From contig JAEXBW010000059.1 in assembly GCA_023393825.1 (NCBI GenBank), forward strand, positions 1 to 17,309: a stretch of DNA of 17,309 nt, given 5' to 3'. The position numbers and the translations under genes were made by a program. The notes under the pieces were generated by a model. It searched no databases. It was not told where the DNA came from and saw nothing but the letters and a program-made list of their open reading frames with translations. The DNA is from Elusimicrobiota bacterium (lineage in GTDB: Bacteria; Elusimicrobiota; Elusimicrobia; Elusimicrobiales; Elusimicrobiaceae). Below, piece after piece: positions 6,801 through 13,793 of the stretch; position 1 is the stretch's first letter, and every line of letters begins with the position of its first letter.

Positions 6801-7767
6801 AAAATTTCCCGTCGCACACGGGGCAATGTCCTTTTACGTTAGAAACATCTTCGCCGTCGGCAGATTTTAAACCGCAGACAACAAATTCAAAGTTATTTTC
6901 TTTAAGCACTTTGGCAATTCTTTTAATGCTTTCCAGTTTAACGTCATGCTTTAAAGCAAAGTAAGTTGTATCTTTTTGATTTGGCAAAAGCTGCCTATCG
7001 TTATGCTGGTATTTTTCTTTTAGCTTCGCAAAAAAATCCTGCCCGAAGGCGCTTACTATATTATTTGCCACGGTATAGTCGTAAAGCAGATAAGAGAACA
7101 TTACCCTGTTAAGGCCGTGTTTTTTAAGCTCGGCGGCAAAAGCCTTCATTTGCTCTTCGGAATCTTCAACGCCTACTATAATAGGGTCCATATGAACGGT
7201 TACCAAAACGCCTTTTGCGGCTAATTTGGAAGCCCATTCAAGCCTTTCTTTGGCGGAAGGAACATTTACTTCCATACAAATATCGGCAGCGGGTTTAACC
7301 GCGGCATTATAAGAAAACTTCTCTTTATGCTTTATAATAAGGTCGGCAATTTGTTGGTCAGGCACGCCTTTTGTAGTTATGATAATTCTTTTTATTTGCG
7401 GGTGTTCGGACAAAAGCTGCAATACTTTAAAAGAAAATCCGTTATCTACATATTTTTTTGTAAAGATGTCGGTATAGCGGGAAAGTTTGATTGTATGGAT
7501 ATCTTTATCATTGTCTATTTCCTGCTTCATTTTGGCAATGGCGTCAGCCTCGGACGAGCCGATTTCGGGGCAATGGAAAGGGGTTTTTAACTCTTCAAGT
7601 AAATCAGTAACATCGGCCCTGCCTTTACCGTAACAATAGGTGCAATTATGCTCGCAGCCCGTAAACGGTTCTAGGTAATGATACTTACCGTACCAGCAGG
7701 TACCCAAGCAGCCGGGTACGAAAAAAAACTCTTCATCACATTTATCTTTACTTTTAATTTTATCCAT
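6793..7767 (-). CDS. Radical SAM protein, SplB/COG1533-like
   Basis: This 324-residue radical SAM enzyme has the cluster-binding motif CEHNCTYC (C38, C42, C45), which ligates the [4Fe-4S] cluster that cleaves S-adenosylmethionine. Following segments (LSRYTDIFTKKYV, RIIITTKG, VLVTVHMDPIIVGVED) match the partial-barrel layout of the spore-photoproduct-lyase-like COG1533 group. That group includes DNA-repair-like enzymes but is mostly of unknown function. Extra cysteines occur at C20 and C24 and at C298, C315 and C318 (HCPVC). They could bind a second cluster or zinc. The stop overlaps the ATP-grasp start. There is no Shine-Dalgarno sequence before the ATG, and a -10-like TACAAT would place +1 on the A of the ATG, so the mRNA may be leaderless. 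The substrate is not deducible; partnership with the ATP-grasp and decarboxylase is inferred from arrangement. Confidence 0.82.
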   Translation of the reverse strand: MDKIKSKDKCDEEFFFVPGCLGTCWYGKYHYLEPFTGCEHNCTYCYGKGRADVTDLLEELKTPFHCPEIGSSEADAIAKMKQEIDNDKDIHTIKLSRYTDIFTKKYVDNGFSFKVLQLLSEHPQIKRIIITTKGVPDQQIADLIIKHKEKFSYNAAVKPAADICMEVNVPSAKERLEWASKLAAKGVLVTVHMDPIIVGVEDSEEQMKAFAAELKKHGLNRVMFSYLLYDYTVANNIVSAFGQDFFAKLKEKYQHNDRQLLPNQKDTTYFALKHDVKLESIKRIAKVLKENNFEFVVCGLKSADGEDVSNVKGHCPVCDGKFYA

Positions 7768-7775
7768 ATTATAAT
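7747..7775 (+). promoter_or_regulatory. Candidate promoter of the decarboxylase-methyltransferase-MFS operon
   Basis: A -35-like TTTACT (7747-7752; four consensus matches) and a perfect -10 TATAAT (7770-7775) are separated by 17 nt. The predicted start near 7782 gives a leader of about 29 nt with a strong ribosome site. The -35 lies inside the first codons of the divergent radical SAM gene. Confidence 0.55.
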
Positions 7776-7802
7776 TGTATAAAATAGTGGTTGATTTCTA
7801 AA
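7774..7802 (-). promoter_or_regulatory. Candidate leaderless promoter of the radical SAM-ATP-grasp operon
   Basis: On the minus strand, TTTAGA (7797-7802) and TACAAT (7774-7779) are separated by 17 nt, each close to consensus. Counting from the -10, +1 falls on the A of the ATG at 7767. This element overlaps the divergent promoter, so the two directions may compete. Confidence 0.4.
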
Positions 7803-7810
7803 GGGGTTTT

Positions 7811-9298
7811 ATGACTTTTGAGAATAGCGATAAGCTGCTCTGCCGTATGGGGTGCGTTGACATAAGCGGTAATAAAGTAAAAATTGCGGGGAAAGAATTT
7901 GATTTTTGGACCAAACACTACGGCCTGCCGCTGCACATTAACTTTGAAAGCGCGATAATAAAGAATATTAAAGATTTTAGGGGGGCCTTCTCTGACTTAT
8001 ATCCAAAGGGGAAGGTTTGTTTTTCCTTAAAAACATATCCTCACCCTCGTATGGCAAAGCTTTGCGCGGAGCAGGGGATAGGGGCGGACGTTGTATCTAC
8101 AAACGAACTTCGCTGCGCTTTAGAGGCCGGCATAACCCATAAACACATAGACCTTAACGGCAATGCCAAAACCCACGGGCTTATGAAAGAAGCCATAGAA
8201 AACGGCGTAACTATGGTGGCTGATAATATAGACGATTTTAAGATGATACACTCCGTCGCCAAAGCCTTGGGCCTTAAGGCCAGAATGCTGCTTAGGGTAA
8301 GCGGCTTTCCCGTGGATGGCGCGACGGAAGACAGCGTGCTTACCGCCAATGAGTGGACAAAATTCGGCGAGCATTTGGACCACGTCCCCGCCTTTGTAAA
8401 AACCCTAAAAAAATATCCCTATGCCGATTTTTTGGGCTTTCACACCCATATCGGCACGCAAATTACAGAGTTGGAAGTTTACCTTACCGTTTTAAAAGAA
8501 TTAATAAGAATATCCGCCCTGCTTAAAGAGCAAGGTATTACCTGCAAAGCTTTAAGTATAGGCGGCGGCTTTCCCGTGCAATATGTAAACCAAAAAGAAT
8601 GGCAGGCCGTTTGCGAAGCAATACAGGCGGGGGTAAAAGACCCTTCCAAAGCAGTATTGTGGCGCGCTTCCTGCGGGGGATTTAAAAAGAAAAAAGACGG
8701 CTCTTATGATTTTTCCCGCTGGTACGGCGAGCAATTTTATACAAAATATCCCAAAGCAAAAATGCTTAAGAAAATACTTGAAGCGGATATAGATTTTAAC
8801 GGCGCGCTTATATCCGTGCCAAACGCTTTAAAGAAAATCGGCGCGCCCGAGTTTATTATAGAGCCGGGCAGAAGCATTGTGGCCGACAGCGGCATAACGC
8901 TTTCCCGCGTGGCATATACCCGCAAAGTTGTGGGGCATAATCTTGTTAATGTGTATATGGGCGCAACGGCGATAGGGGAATCTTTATTTTACCCCAACCT
9001 TAAAAAGTGGATGATTTTAGACGACCACAAAAAACTTGCCGCCAAACCCTATGAATGCTTTATAGCGGGTAATTTGTGCTTTAGCGGGGATATGCTTTCC
9101 AAATATAAAATACCTTTGCAAAGAAAGCCGAAATATAAAGAAACGCTTATAACTTTTGACACGGGCGGCACAGGCCAGCATTTTGTGGCGGCTAATCCCA
9201 ACTCCTTTCCCAGAACGCCAAGAATACTTATAAAGACGGACGGAACATTGACCATAGTGCGTAAAAGGGATACTTACGAAGACATTTTTTGCCTGTAG
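7811..9298 (+). CDS. Type III PLP-dependent amino-acid decarboxylase, DAP-decarboxylase-like, divergent
   Basis: This 495-residue alanine-racemase-fold (group IV) decarboxylase removes the carboxylate of an amino acid using pyridoxal phosphate. Visible motifs are the PLP lysine in FSLKTYPHP (K74), HTHIGTQ (211-217), phosphate-binding GGGFP (251-255) and EPGRS (351-355). The C-terminal cysteine motif appears as CFSGD (423-427). In diaminopimelate decarboxylase this is CESxD, so the acidic residue is Phe here, while C423 and D427 remain. The usual GAY near the C-terminus is replaced by DTGGTGQHF. About 100 residues separate GGGFP and EPGRS, roughly 60 more than in classical LysA, including a Lys-rich patch (291-298). 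These changes point to a substrate other than diaminopimelate. AAAGGGG (7800-7806) sets the start. It leads an operon with a methyltransferase and an MFS transporter, divergent from radical SAM and ATP-grasp genes. Confidence 0.82.
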   Translation: MTFENSDKLLCRMGCVDISGNKVKIAGKEFDFWTKHYGLPLHINFESAIIKNIKDFRGAFSDLYPKGKVCFSLKTYPHPRMAKLCAEQGIGADVVSTNELRCALEAGITHKHIDLNGNAKTHGLMKEAIENGVTMVADNIDDFKMIHSVAKALGLKARMLLRVSGFPVDGATEDSVLTANEWTKFGEHLDHVPAFVKTLKKYPYADFLGFHTHIGTQITELEVYLTVLKELIRISALLKEQGITCKALSIGGGFPVQYVNQKEWQAVCEAIQAGVKDPSKAVLWRASCGGFKKKKDGSYDFSRWYGEQFYTKYPKAKMLKKILEADIDFNGALISVPNALKKIGAPEFIIEPGRSIVADSGITLSRVAYTRKVVGHNLVNVYMGATAIGESLFYPNLKKWMILDDHKKLAAKPYECFIAGNLCFSGDMLSKYKIPLQRKPKYKETLITFDTGGTGQHFVAANPNSFPRTPRILIKTDGTLTIVRKRDTYEDIFCL

Positions 9299-9364
9299 GC
9301 AGTTTTATCCTCCTCTCAAAAATACTATAATTATAGTTTAGTTTAAAAAGAGAGGAACTGCCTA
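9296..9364 (+). promoter_or_regulatory. Inverted repeat spanning decarboxylase stop codon to methyltransferase start codon
   Basis: TAGGCAGTT (9296-9304) pairs perfectly with AACTGCCTA (9356-9364), and CCTCTC (9312-9317) with GAGAGG (9350-9355). The result is a 15-bp stem with a 7-nt bulge. Inside the loop lies the perfect palindrome ACTATAATTATAGT (9324-9337), which contains a TATAAT. The left arm begins at the TAG stop of the decarboxylase. The right arm holds the ribosome site and reaches the A of the methyltransferase ATG. In RNA the stem would hide that site. No T-run follows, so it is not a terminator. Confidence 0.65.
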
Positions 9365-10029
9365 TGAACGACGGAACAAAAATAAACTGGCAAGATGTTT
9401 CATTGCCTGCATGGTACAACAAAAATATGTTAGACCAAAAATCCATGCGGGAATACGTCGCCCTCTTCGGCTTTACAAAGGAAGACGAAGTGCTTGATTT
9501 AGGCTGCGGGGAAGGAACTTTTTTTACGCATGCCGCGCCCGTGGTTAAAAGTTGCGTGGGGCTTGATATTTCCGACGCGCAGTTGGACTTAGCCCGCCAA
9601 AAACTGTCTTCTTTTTCTAATATTACCCTTGTAAAAAATACTTTGCAGGAAGCCTCTTTTCAACCCGAATCTTTTACTAAAATATCCATCAGAAAGGCCA
9701 TCCACCACCTTAATAATGACGAGAAAGGTATTCTTATAGACAAAGCCTGCAAATGGCTTAAGCCCGGCGGTATTTTGATTATAGAAGACCTTATTACCAC
9801 CTTCGCCCTTGATAGAAAAGACGACCGCAGAGATATTATAGAGCAAGAAGCCCTTGCCTATTACGGCGAACGCTGGCCGCAGCTGCGCGATGCTTTTTTA
9901 ACTACATTATATGTAGAGTTGCCCTGTGATATAGCCCAGCTTACGCACCACCTTCTTTACACGGGTTTTAATATCCGCAGGATAATAAACCACACTTGTT
10001 TTATGGCTACGGTTGTAGCGCAAAAATAA
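9364..10029 (+). CDS. Class I SAM-dependent methyltransferase
   Basis: This 221-residue Rossmann-fold methyltransferase has the SAM-binding loop VLDLGCGEG (43-51) and the acidic ribose ligand D68 in GLDIS. A post-motif region carries IHHLNND (113-119), and LKPGGILIIED lies at 132-142. The N-terminal 30 residues and C-terminal 75 residues, which normally carry the acceptor site, show no recognised substrate motif. It resembles the broad UbiE/small-molecule methyltransferase group rather than rRNA or DNA methyltransferases, but that is a weak inference. The AGAGG ribosome site lies 8 nt before ATG and is inside the right arm of a long inverted repeat, so translation may be restrained until that stem opens. 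The MFS gene follows after 18 nt. It is expected to act in the same pathway as the upstream decarboxylase. Confidence 0.85.
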   Translation: MNDGTKINWQDVSLPAWYNKNMLDQKSMREYVALFGFTKEDEVLDLGCGEGTFFTHAAPVVKSCVGLDISDAQLDLARQKLSSFSNITLVKNTLQEASFQPESFTKISIRKAIHHLNNDEKGILIDKACKWLKPGGILIIEDLITTFALDRKDDRRDIIEQEALAYYGERWPQLRDAFLTTLYVELPCDIAQLTHHLLYTGFNIRRIINHTCFMATVVAQK

Positions 10030-10047
10030 ACAAAAAAAGGTAATACT

Positions 10048-11241
10048 ATGCCCGCAAAACTTAATATAAGCAAAGGTTGGACGCTGGTAATATCCGCGTT
10101 TATGATTGTTTTTGCCTTCGGCACCGTTGACCACGCAATATCGCCTATGGTAGAGGTATTGCAAAGCGTTTTTGCCGTGCAGGAACAGCGCGTTTTGTGG
10201 CTTATAAGTTATTGCACGCTCGGCATAGTTTTAGGTTTATTCGTCGGGCCGCAGCTTTTAAAAACATATAAAATAAAAAATATTTTATACTGGGCCATTT
10301 TTATGCAGCTTGCGGGCCTTGCCGTTTTTGTAACGGTAAAAATATTTTGTATCTCTCTTGCGGCGCGCTTTATTTTCGGGCTGGGTTCTGGCCTTATAAG
10401 CACTATACTTTGGTGGATTGTATACGAGGCTGTTGATAAAAACTTCTACACGCCTATGATAACCGTTCTTACCGCTTCGCGCCCTATGGCCGTGGCGGCG
10501 GGCGTGCCTTTGGTTATGTACGGCACAAAACATTTGGGCTGGGCGGCGGCGTTTGCGCTTATCGGCTTAATATTGTTTTTATTCTGTTTCTCTTTTGCGT
10601 GGGCGCTGCCCGCAGATAATAAAAGTAAAACGGGTTTTACCTTAAAAAATATAGTTTTAACTTACGCCGCCGCGTTTAAAACACCTTTACTTAAAAACTT
10701 TTTTGCGGCTATGTTTGTTAACAGATTATGCTATTTCGGTTTTTACTCTATGCTGGGCATTTGGTTTGCCCATAAATACGGGCTTACCGCCGTGCAAATG
10801 GCAAAGCCGCTTATGGTTATAGGCATTTGCGAAACCGCTATAAATTTTATTGTGCCAAAGCTTATGAAGATAGGCCAAAAAAAGCTGTTTTACGCCGCGC
10901 TTGTAATAAACACAGCGGTTTTTGGCGTGTTTATATGGGGTTTGCTGCCGATATGGACGGCTATATTTTTTATAGGTATTTTTGCAATGACGGACAGAAT
11001 TTATAATATGCTTTTGTTAATGTTTATACCAAAAATATTCCCCGCCGCGCAGGATAAAACTACAATAGGCAGCTTGGTTACATTGGTTTCGTGGACTTCT
11101 CTGGCGGTTATCTCTTACGCGCAGGGCGCGTTTTTGGGGATATTGGGGATAAATGTATTTGCAATCATTCTGCTTGCCGCGCTTCCTTTAGGCTTTATAT
11201 TGTATTTGAAAGTATTAAAACAAACAGTATTTAACGGTTAA
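10048..11241 (+). CDS. MFS transporter, probable exporter
   Basis: This 397-residue protein is almost wholly hydrophobic, with about twelve membrane helices in two halves split by a short polar loop near residues 190-205 (LPADNKSKTG). That is the length and topology of drug/metabolite MFS proteins. The segment between helices 2 and 3 (GPQLLKTYKIKNIL, about 68-81) corresponds to the conserved basic MFS loop. No substrate-specific motif can be assigned. AAAGG (10036-10040) lies 7 nt before ATG, and the gene is 18 nt after the methyltransferase, so they share a transcript. As the last gene of a decarboxylase-methyltransferase operon, its likely job is export of the product, though uptake of a precursor cannot be excluded. 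Its stop overlaps the convergent glycosylase stop, and no terminator separates them. Confidence 0.87.
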   Translation: MPAKLNISKGWTLVISAFMIVFAFGTVDHAISPMVEVLQSVFAVQEQRVLWLISYCTLGIVLGLFVGPQLLKTYKIKNILYWAIFMQLAGLAVFVTVKIFCISLAARFIFGLGSGLISTILWWIVYEAVDKNFYTPMITVLTASRPMAVAAGVPLVMYGTKHLGWAAAFALIGLILFLFCFSFAWALPADNKSKTGFTLKNIVLTYAAAFKTPLLKNFFAAMFVNRLCYFGFYSMLGIWFAHKYGLTAVQMAKPLMVIGICETAINFIVPKLMKIGQKKLFYAALVINTAVFGVFIWGLLPIWTAIFFIGIFAMTDRIYNMLLLMFIPKIFPAAQDKTTIGSLVTLVSWTSLAVISYAQGAFLGILGINVFAIILLAALPLGFILYLKVLKQTVFNG

Positions 11242-11726
11242 TTAACAGCTTTGATAGCCTTGGCCCAAAGCGCACATTTTTGTTTATAAGTTTTGGTTGC
11301 CGCGGCAGGGCTGGTAGATGGCAAAAGTTTATATTCTACGGCGTCAATCATTCCAAAGTATTTTACAAAATATTTATGCGCCGCCTGCCCGTTAAACAGT
11401 AAAGTTGTTATTTTAGGGTATTTTTTAAGCAAGGTTTTAAAATCGTTTGGTTTTTCTTCCTTTATATTCCCGTCAAGACTGCCCGCGCGCTTGCATACGG
11501 CAAGACTGTCCCAAAGGCCTATATTATTGTTTAAAAGCATTTGAAGCTTTTCTTTATATGAGGCGGGCGGGGCGGAGGGGGATAGCAAATCCGTCATAAG
11601 CGGCCAAAACTGATTATATTTATATGCATAATATTGCCCCGCCTTAAGCGAGGCTTCGCCGGGCATACTGCCTATAATCATTATTTTTGTGTTTTCGTCC
11701 GCCACGGGCTTAAAACTTTTAATCAT
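11238..11726 (-). CDS. DNA-deoxyinosine (hypoxanthine) glycosylase, UDG superfamily
   Basis: This 162-residue protein of the uracil-DNA glycosylase superfamily carries GSMPGEASLKAGQYYAYKYNQFW (19-41) as its first active-site motif and LPSTSPAA (135-142) as its second. The pattern GSxP-S-GQYYA-NxFW fits the family-6 deoxyinosine glycosylases, in which an Asn (here N38) replaces the catalytic Asp of other families. These enzymes remove hypoxanthine, formed by adenine deamination, from DNA; a mismatch-specific uracil glycosylase is the main alternative. There is no Shine-Dalgarno sequence before the ATG. A TAGAAT hexamer (11733-11738) would place +1 on the A of the ATG, so a leaderless mRNA is possible. 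The gene ends in a 4-nt overlap with the convergent transporter and is a stand-alone unit downstream of a terminator. Confidence 0.85.
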   Translation of the reverse strand: MIKSFKPVADENTKIMIIGSMPGEASLKAGQYYAYKYNQFWPLMTDLLSPSAPPASYKEKLQMLLNNNIGLWDSLAVCKRAGSLDGNIKEEKPNDFKTLLKKYPKITTLLFNGQAAHKYFVKYFGMIDAVEYKLLPSTSPAAATKTYKQKCALWAKAIKAVN

Positions 11727-11740
11727 ACTTCTATTCTAGT

Positions 11741-11775
11741 AAAAACAGAAACCCCCTGATTTCCTCAGGGGGTTT
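11741..11775 (-). terminator. Terminator after the first exported paralog
   Basis: AAACCCCCTGA (11749-11759) and TCAGGGGGTTT (11765-11775) make a perfect 11-bp stem with loop TTTCC. On the minus strand it is followed by CTGTTTTTACT. It ends the minus-strand gene at 11781 before the glycosylase start. Confidence 0.9.
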
Positions 11776-11780
11776 AAAAG

Positions 11781-12653
11781 TTATTTTGTTTTTCTTGTTT
11801 TCATCTCTTGCGAGTATTTACTTATATCTTTTATCTCGTGTTGCGGTATAGGTTTTGTAGTCCAGATAATTTGAACATAGCTTGTTTGCCCCGGTGCAAA
11901 AATAAAGTCGTTTAAAGATTCGTCCGTCGCGGCAGTTGAATATTTGCCGTCTTTATATACAGTTATCTGAGGTTGAAGGACTTCCTTAAAAGAGGCATAA
12001 TCGTAAGTAACAACATAGGCGTATGCTCCGTCCCTTTTTTTAAGGAAAGAGGCTTGGCCTTTCTTAAAAATTTTGCCTTCAATTTCATTAAACGGCAAAT
12101 CGGTAGTAACTAATATCGAAGGCTTATTATTTGCGTGCTTTATGCTGAATATATCATTAAGTTTAGCTTTAGGGAATGTTATCACAGGCCTGCCGTTGTA
12201 TTGGGCAATATCATTGCCTTTTGCTTTTATCTCAACATAATAGTAGCTGTCGCCGTTAACTGTAGTTTCAAAAGGACTATTCTTTTTATTGGTGTTATCT
12301 GCTTTAAGAGGGGACAGTCTTAAAGGCGCAAAGCCTTCTTTTATAACGGGAAGGGTTTGTACATTGGTATCAATATACAACAAGTAGCCTTCGTTATATG
12401 GAGATTTGTTAACCATTATCTCATCCTGCGGCTTGGTAAACAGATCTTTAATATCCGTTTTTATATAAACAATAGTCAAAGGCAAACATTTAGGATTATC
12501 TGTAGTACAGTTTACCTCGTCATAATATAACGGAAATTTACCGTTATTTGGCAATCTCTCAACATTTACAACATCAAATTCGTAAGCAAACGCGCTAGCG
12601 GCGGGGAACACACAAAACAACAAAAGTAAAAGCTTAAATATACTATTTTTCAT
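11781..12653 (-). CDS. Exported protein of unknown function, paralog A
   Basis: This 290-residue protein has a clear Sec signal peptide (MKNSIFK, Leu-rich core, ending SAFA-YEF near residue 23). The mature part is beta-rich with no known catalytic motif. It is recognisably paralogous to the gene at 13794-14672. Both mature proteins begin YEFD and share TD(I/L)KDL, GY(L/I)(L/V)Y, KP(S/V)I followed by TTDLPF or KTDLPF, IxGxIFK and a final (Y)xxIxW strand, in the same order. The two cysteines at C(T)TDNPKC in A have no match in B. The C-terminus is basic (KTRKTK). AAGGA lies 7 nt before ATG. It is transcribed alone between a terminator and a divergent CDF transporter gene. The function is unknown; a periplasmic or surface location follows from the signal peptide. 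Confidence 0.85.
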   Translation of the reverse strand: MKNSIFKLLLLLFCVFPAASAFAYEFDVVNVERLPNNGKFPLYYDEVNCTTDNPKCLPLTIVYIKTDIKDLFTKPQDEIMVNKSPYNEGYLLYIDTNVQTLPVIKEGFAPLRLSPLKADNTNKKNSPFETTVNGDSYYYVEIKAKGNDIAQYNGRPVITFPKAKLNDIFSIKHANNKPSILVTTDLPFNEIEGKIFKKGQASFLKKRDGAYAYVVTYDYASFKEVLQPQITVYKDGKYSTAATDESLNDFIFAPGQTSYVQIIWTTKPIPQHEIKDISKYSQEMKTRKTK

Positions 12654-12711
12654 AATAGTCCTTTTACGTAAATATTTTATATGAATTGCTAAAAAAGCTC
12701 CATATAACCAA

Positions 12712-12739
12712 ATAATACCAATTTATGGTAATAAATCAA
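12712..12739 (-). promoter_or_regulatory. Candidate promoter of paralog A with an inverted repeat in the spacer
   Basis: On the minus strand, TTGATT (12734-12739) and TATTAT (12712-12717) are 16 nt apart. TACCA-ATTTA-TGGTA (12716-12730) is an inverted repeat occupying the spacer, where a repressor could bind. The leader would be about 52 nt. Confidence 0.45.
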
Positions 12740-12748
12740 GAGAAAAAT

Positions 12749-12770
12749 GTAAGGGCCTCCTAAACCTTAC
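12749..12770. other. Intergenic hairpin upstream of the CDF gene
   Basis: GTAAGG (12749-12754) and CCTTAC (12765-12770) form a 6-bp stem with a 10-nt loop, followed by CCGCGCGG. It is in the 170-nt gap between divergent genes. No riboswitch consensus is recognised and no T-run follows. Confidence 0.3.
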
Positions 12771-12823
12771 CCGCGCGGTAAAAATATATATAAAATATAG
12801 GAAAGATAATAAAAGGTAAAAAA

Positions 12824-13714
12824 ATGAAAGAGAAAAAAAACATTGCTTTACTTTCCGTCGCTTCCAATACTTTATTGATAGCTTTAAAACTGGTTGTTGG
12901 TATTATGACGGGTTCCGTCAGCGTAATATCGGAGGCTGTCCACTCCGCTACAGACTGGCTTGCCGCCGTGATAGCATTTACGGCAGTTAAGATTTCCGCA
13001 ATGCCGCCCGACGAAAACCACCCATACGGACACGAGAAGATAGAAAACGTTTCAGGCGTTATAGAAGGCCTGCTTATAATAGTCGCGGCTATTTGGATTA
13101 TAGCCGAATCGGTAAAAAAACTGACTTCGGGCCATGTTGTTGCGGGCGCGGGTTGGGGCTTTGGCGTTATGCTTATTTCCGCCGCGGTTAATACCTTTGT
13201 TTCCAAAAAACTTTACAAAGTGGCGCGCGCGGAAGATTCTATGGCTTTAGAAGCAGATGCGCTGCATCTTAAAGCCGATGTTTATACTTCGCTCGGCGTA
13301 GCCGCGGGATTGTTCTTGCTGTGGGTAACCAAACTGCACTTTTTGGACCCGCTTGTAGCTATACTGGTAGCCGTGTTTATTTTAAAAGAGGCTTTTACCC
13401 TTACCAGAAATGCTTTTGAACCGCTTATGGACGCCCGCCTTTCCGACGAAGATTTAAGCGTGGTAAAAGATGTGCTTAAAAGCTGCGAGGATAAATTTGT
13501 GGATGTTCACAATTTAAGAACCAGAAAATCGGGCAAAATAAGATATATTGATTTTCACATGACAATGTGCAAACAGATAAGTTTGGAAGACGCCAACAAA
13601 ATATCTTCAGAGGTTGAAGCCGACCTTAAAAACAAAATACCTAATTGCGAAATTCTTATACACTTAGACCCGTGTAAAGACGACAATAATCCCAAATGTA
13701 TGGTAAAGAAATAA
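12824..13714 (+). CDS. Cation diffusion facilitator (CDF) metal efflux transporter
   Basis: This 296-residue divalent-metal/proton antiporter of the inner membrane has six predicted helices followed by a cytoplasmic dimerisation domain. The transport site is visible as HSATD in helix 2 (H40, D44) and HLKAD in helix 5 (H148, D152). HxxxD in both helices is typical of zinc-type CDFs; manganese types usually have DxxxD. The loop signature HPYGHEKIE (66-74) after helix 2 is canonical. The C-terminal domain (about 206-285, VHNLRTRKSGKIRYIDFHM and ILIHLDP) matches the ZT-dimer fold. The substrate is probably Zn2+, with Fe2+, Co2+ or Cd2+ possible. AAAGG (12812-12816) lies 7 nt before ATG. It is a single gene, divergent from paralog A and ended by a terminator shared with paralog B. 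Confidence 0.92.
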   Translation: MKEKKNIALLSVASNTLLIALKLVVGIMTGSVSVISEAVHSATDWLAAVIAFTAVKISAMPPDENHPYGHEKIENVSGVIEGLLIIVAAIWIIAESVKKLTSGHVVAGAGWGFGVMLISAAVNTFVSKKLYKVARAEDSMALEADALHLKADVYTSLGVAAGLFLLWVTKLHFLDPLVAILVAVFILKEAFTLTRNAFEPLMDARLSDEDLSVVKDVLKSCEDKFVDVHNLRTRKSGKIRYIDFHMTMCKQISLEDANKISSEVEADLKNKIPNCEILIHLDPCKDDNNPKCMVKK

Positions 13715-13735
13715 ATATTTTATCCGCTTAAATTT

Positions 13736-13770
13736 AAAACCCGCAAAGCTTATTGCCATGCGGGTTTTTT
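13736..13770. terminator. Bidirectional terminator between the CDF gene and paralog B
   Basis: AAAACCCGCA (13736-13745) and TGCGGGTTTT (13759-13768) form a 10-bp stem with a 13-nt loop, followed by a T-run to 13770. The mirrored A-run supports use by the convergent minus-strand gene as well. Confidence 0.85.
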
Positions 13771-13793
13771 GTGGGTGAAATTTTTATATTAAA

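Noticed and set aside
12654..12823. Metal riboswitch (yybP-ykoY type) upstream of the CDF gene
   Set aside because: Only a 6-bp hairpin is visible and the conserved sequence blocks of that riboswitch were not found.
12760..13206. 148-residue minus-strand open frame opposite the CDF gene
   Set aside because: The Ser/Thr/Ile-rich translation reflects the complement of transmembrane codons; the CDF motifs lie on the other strand.
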